A stretch of DNA of 45,291 nt from JASLDZ01 sp964242895 (lineage in GTDB: Bacteria; Pseudomonadota; Alphaproteobacteria; Caulobacterales; Caulobacteraceae). The position numbers were made by a program, and so were the translations under genes. Below the pieces are notes generated by a model that was not told where the DNA came from, did no database searches, and saw only the letters and a list, made by a program, of their open reading frames with translations. This document shows, in pieces, positions 42,315-45,291 of this stretch. The stretch is from positions 1 to 45,291 of the forward strand of contig CAXTBN010000018.1 of the NCBI GenBank assembly GCA_964242895.1, in the 5' to 3' direction. The number at the start of each line of letters is the position of its first letter. Within the stretch, counting starts at the first letter, position 1.

Positions 42315-43221
42315 GGAGCCGGGCGTCTGGCTGATCGCGGGACCCACCGCAAGCGGCAAGTCCCAGGCCGCCCTGGCGCTCGCCGAGCGCACCGGCGCCG
42401 AGATCGTCAACGCCGACGCCCTGCAGCTGTACCGCGACCTGCGCGTGCTCTCCGCCCGTCCGTCGCCCGCCGAGGAGGCGCGGGCGCCGCACCACCTCTA
42501 CGGCGTCGCCGACGCGGGCGAGGCTTGGTCCGTCGGGCGCTGGCTGCGCGCCGTCCTGCCGACGCTGGAGGCGGTGCGCGGTCGGGGACGGCCGGCGATC
42601 GTGGTGGGCGGCACAGGCCTGTATTTCCGGGCGCTCACGCACGGCCTGGCCGAGACGCCGCCGGTCTCAGAGGCGGCGCGCCGGGGAGTGGAGGCGCGGT
42701 TCGAGGCGGAGGGCGAGGCGGCGGTCCGCACGGCGCTCCTCGCCGTCGACCCCGCCGCCGCCGCGCGGATCGCGCCAGGTGATCGGCAGCGGCTGGTGCG
42801 TGCCCTGGCGGTGGCGCAGGCGACCGGACGCCCGCTCTCCGCGTGGACGGCCGAGACGCGCCCGGCGCTCGCGCCCGGTGCGTGGCGCGCCGTGGTGCTC
42901 GCGCCGCCCCGGGCTGAGCTCTACGCGCGCTGCGACGACCGGCTCGGCGCGATGGTGGAGGCCGGCGCGCTGGACGAGGTGGCGGCGCTGCTCGCGCGCG
43001 GGCTGGACCCCGGGCTGCCGGCGATGAAGGCGGTGGGCGTGCGCGAGCTGGGCGCGCACCTGCACGGCGATCTCCCGCTCGCCGACGCGCTGGAGCTCGC
43101 GCGGCGCGAGACCCGCCGCCTCGCCAAGCGCCAGCTGACATGGTTTCGCAACCAGACGCCCGACTGGCGGGTGGTCGAGCTCCCGGCCGAGGCGGTCGCG
43201 GCGGTGCTCGGCGGCGGCTGA
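42313..43221 (+). CDS. miaA: tRNA dimethylallyltransferase MiaA
   Basis: 302 residues. It adds dimethylallyl to A37 of tRNAs that read UNN codons. The P-loop GPTASGKS is at 10-17, with EIVNADALQLYRDLRVLSARPSPAEEARAPHHLYG, VVGGTGLYFRALTHGL, RLVRALAVAQATGRPLS, and GLPAMKAVGVRELGAHL as family blocks. The C-terminal RLAKRQLTWFRNQTPDWR is diagnostic. ATG 42313 gives the canonical start; a longer in-frame opening at 42214 has no match. Its 5' end abuts serB head to head with overlapping start codons. Confidence 0.95.
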   Translation: MEPGVWLIAGPTASGKSQAALALAERTGAEIVNADALQLYRDLRVLSARPSPAEEARAPHHLYGVADAGEAWSVGRWLRAVLPTLEAVRGRGRPAIVVGGTGLYFRALTHGLAETPPVSEAARRGVEARFEAEGEAAVRTALLAVDPAAAARIAPGDRQRLVRALAVAQATGRPLSAWTAETRPALAPGAWRAVVLAPPRAELYARCDDRLGAMVEAGALDEVAALLARGLDPGLPAMKAVGVRELGAHLHGDLPLADALELARRETRRLAKRQLTWFRNQTPDWRVVELPAEAVAAVLGGG

Positions 43222-43260
43222 GCGCTTGACCCGCCCGCCGCGCCCGGCCACCCCCGGCGC

Positions 43261-43821
43261 ATGCGGCGGATCGAGCGCGTCTTCCTGTCCGGGCCGGACC
43301 TGTTCATGCCAGACGGCCCCGATCTCCTCGCCGCCAAGCGCGAGGCCTGCCGCGAGGCGGGGCTCGAGGGCGTGCACGCCGACGGCGGGGCGGGTGAGGG
43401 CGAGCCCGGTGAGCTGCGCGCGCGCATCGCCTACGCCGAGGCGGTGCGCGCGCTCCGCTCCTGCCAGGCGGTGATCGCCAACCTGACGCCTTGGCGCGGC
43501 CCGCATCCGGACGCGGGCACGGCCTTTGAGGCCGGGTTCGCCGCCGGCCTGGGCCTGCCCGTGTTCGCCTACCTCAACGTCGCCGACGCCGACGAGGCCG
43601 AGCACCGCTTCCGCGTGGCCGCGACCGTCGGCGCGGCTCCGGACGAGGAGGGCGCCTGGCGCGACCCCGACGGCGGCCTGATCGAGGACCTCGGCCTGCC
43701 GGAGGGCCTGATGCTCTGGGCGGAGGCGCGCAGCTTCTATGTCGTGGTCACGCCCGATCCCCTGAGCGACGTGACGGGCGTGGAGCTCTGCCTGCAGGCG
43801 CTGAAGGCGTGGGAGCAGTGA
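43261..43821 (+). CDS. Nucleoside 2-deoxyribosyltransferase-like protein
   Basis: 186 residues. The fold signature is RVFLSGPDLFMPD (7-18) and SCQAVIANLTPWRGPHPDAGTAFEAGFAAGLGLPVFAYL (68-105), with Glu90 as likely catalytic Glu and Asp84 in the pocket. Family members cleave or exchange the glycosidic bond of deoxynucleosides; others (Rcl-type) hydrolyse nucleotides. The insert with EHRFRVAATVGAAPDEEG is not one I know. It starts 39 bp after miaA and may be cotranscribed. A hairpin follows the stop. Confidence 0.88.
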   Translation: MRRIERVFLSGPDLFMPDGPDLLAAKREACREAGLEGVHADGGAGEGEPGELRARIAYAEAVRALRSCQAVIANLTPWRGPHPDAGTAFEAGFAAGLGLPVFAYLNVADADEAEHRFRVAATVGAAPDEEGAWRDPDGGLIEDLGLPEGLMLWAEARSFYVVVTPDPLSDVTGVELCLQALKAWEQ

Positions 43822-43829
43822 AGAGCGCG

Positions 43830-43860
43830 CCGCCGCGGAGGCAGGAGATTGCCGCGGCGG
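43830..43860 (+). terminator. Hairpin after the deoxyribosyltransferase gene
   Basis: CCGCCGCGG (43830-43838) and CCGCGGCGG (43852-43860) form a perfect 9-bp GC stem with a 13-base loop, 8 bp past the stop codon. No U-run follows, so termination would be inefficient or factor-dependent. Confidence 0.45.
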
Positions 43861-43961
43861 ACGCCGGCGGAGTCGGAGCGCCCGCCCCTCTCCTCGACGG
43901 GAGTCGTTTCGTGCAGCTTGGCCGCAGGGCCGCGGCCCGCCGCCGCGCCCATGCGGTTCCG

Positions 43962-43992
43962 CTTGAACCTCCGCCACGCTCCGCCAATCTAT
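43962..43992 (+). promoter_or_regulatory. Candidate sigma-32 (heat-shock) promoter of lon
   Basis: CTTGAA at 43962-43967, a 16-bp spacer, and CCAATCTAT at 43984-43992. The alphaproteobacterial sigma-32 pattern is CTTG(AA) plus a C-rich, AT-ending -10 such as CCCCATnT or CYTATnT; the match is good at -35 and partial at -10. lon is a classic heat-shock gene, which adds weight. Confidence 0.4.
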
Positions 43993-44102
43993 CGTCCTGA
44001 CCGACCGTCGCCCGAATCCCTATTCCGGGGAGGGGGCGGGGCGGGACAGTTCAGGCCTCCTCTCCGGCGCAGAAGCGCGGGGCGGGGCGGTCCCGCGAAG
44101 GT

Positions 44103-44130
44103 GGAGCCGGGCTTCGATCCGGCCGGCTCC
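44103..44130 (+). other. 5'-UTR hairpin next to the lon ribosome site
   Basis: GGAGCCGG (44103-44110) pairs with CCGGCTCC (44123-44130) as a perfect 8-bp stem, ending immediately before the Shine-Dalgarno GAGGAG (44131-44136). It could tune translation of lon, but it does not itself hide the ribosome site. Confidence 0.4.
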
Positions 44131-44143
44131 GAGGAGTGTAGAC

Positions 44144-45291
<1,148 letters not shown>

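Larger units (their letters stand above)
43822..44143. other. 322-bp gene-free leader region upstream of lon
   Basis: No convincing coding region. It holds, in order, a perfect hairpin just after the upstream stop (43830-43860), a candidate heat-shock-type promoter (43962-43992), a G-rich run (44028-44045), and a second hairpin (44103-44130) directly before the lon ribosome site. In Caulobacter, clpX lies upstream of lon as I recall; it is not present here. Confidence 0.6.

Overview
The window is a stretch of very GC-rich (roughly 70% or more) chromosomal DNA that reads as core chromosome from an alphaproteobacterium, most likely order Caulobacterales (Phenylobacterium/Caulobacter-like). The evidence is a MucR/Ros regulator, a dgt - SPOR protein - nagZ - scpA - scpB cluster, KpsF/KdsD-type isomerase, many GTG/TTG starts coupled by 4-bp overlaps, and Caulobacter-style GC-rich palindromic intergenic repeats. 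The genus call is inference. I see no IS element, integrase, prophage, CRISPR array, toxin-antitoxin pair or recognisable defence gene, and gene density is extreme.

Layout. 1-2.3 kb: the end of an unrecognised plus-strand gene overlapping an AidB-like acyl-CoA dehydrogenase, a palindromic repeat, and the Fe-S carrier erpA. 2.4-7.4 kb: a plus-strand run of dgt, a SPOR-domain protein, nagZ, scpA and scpB (dNTP pool, cell envelope, chromosome segregation). 7.4-14.5 kb: sppA, tRNA-Pro(CGG), tRNA-Gln(TTG), a cytochrome c/PQQ-type sugar dehydrogenase with a lipoprotein, msrA, a DUF599 membrane protein and a TTG-started mucR with a clear terminator. 14.7-18.9 kb: a minus-strand set of an oligopeptidase B with Tat-like signal, a coupled PAT-type acetyltransferase, msrB and an SDR.

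19-25.9 kb: an S46 dipeptidyl-peptidase followed at once by a CNT nucleoside transporter, a GST, a 2H phosphoesterase, kdsD with a coupled 62-residue membrane protein, gpmA and a 92-residue unknown. 25.9-33.6 kb: threonylcarbamoyl-AMP synthase, a palindromic repeat filling the gap to a FadE/DmdC-like acyl-CoA dehydrogenase, an EcsC protein, a GNAT-DUF1285-NUDIX three-gene overlap chain, an MFS exporter and a threonine aldolase-like enzyme. 33.7-40.2 kb: a Cys-rich secreted protein, a PEBP protein, a lipoprotein hydrolase, thyA-folA-SMP30, an Old Yellow Enzyme, and an ArsR-SRPBCC pair with a palindromic operator on the start codon. 40.3-45.3 kb: mrp and serB, miaA divergent from serB with both start codons inside one CATG, a nucleoside 2-deoxyribosyltransferase-like protein, and the first 382 codons of lon behind a 322-bp leader with a possible heat-shock promoter.

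No clearly new multi-gene system is visible. The points most worth following are structural: overlapping start codons at serB/miaA, a mobile palindrome that carries the start codon of the Sua5-family gene, repeated loss of usual partners from conserved neighbourhoods (argS, tatABC, cca, lptC, clpX not where Caulobacter relatives tend to have them, from memory), and several small secreted or membrane proteins of unknown role.
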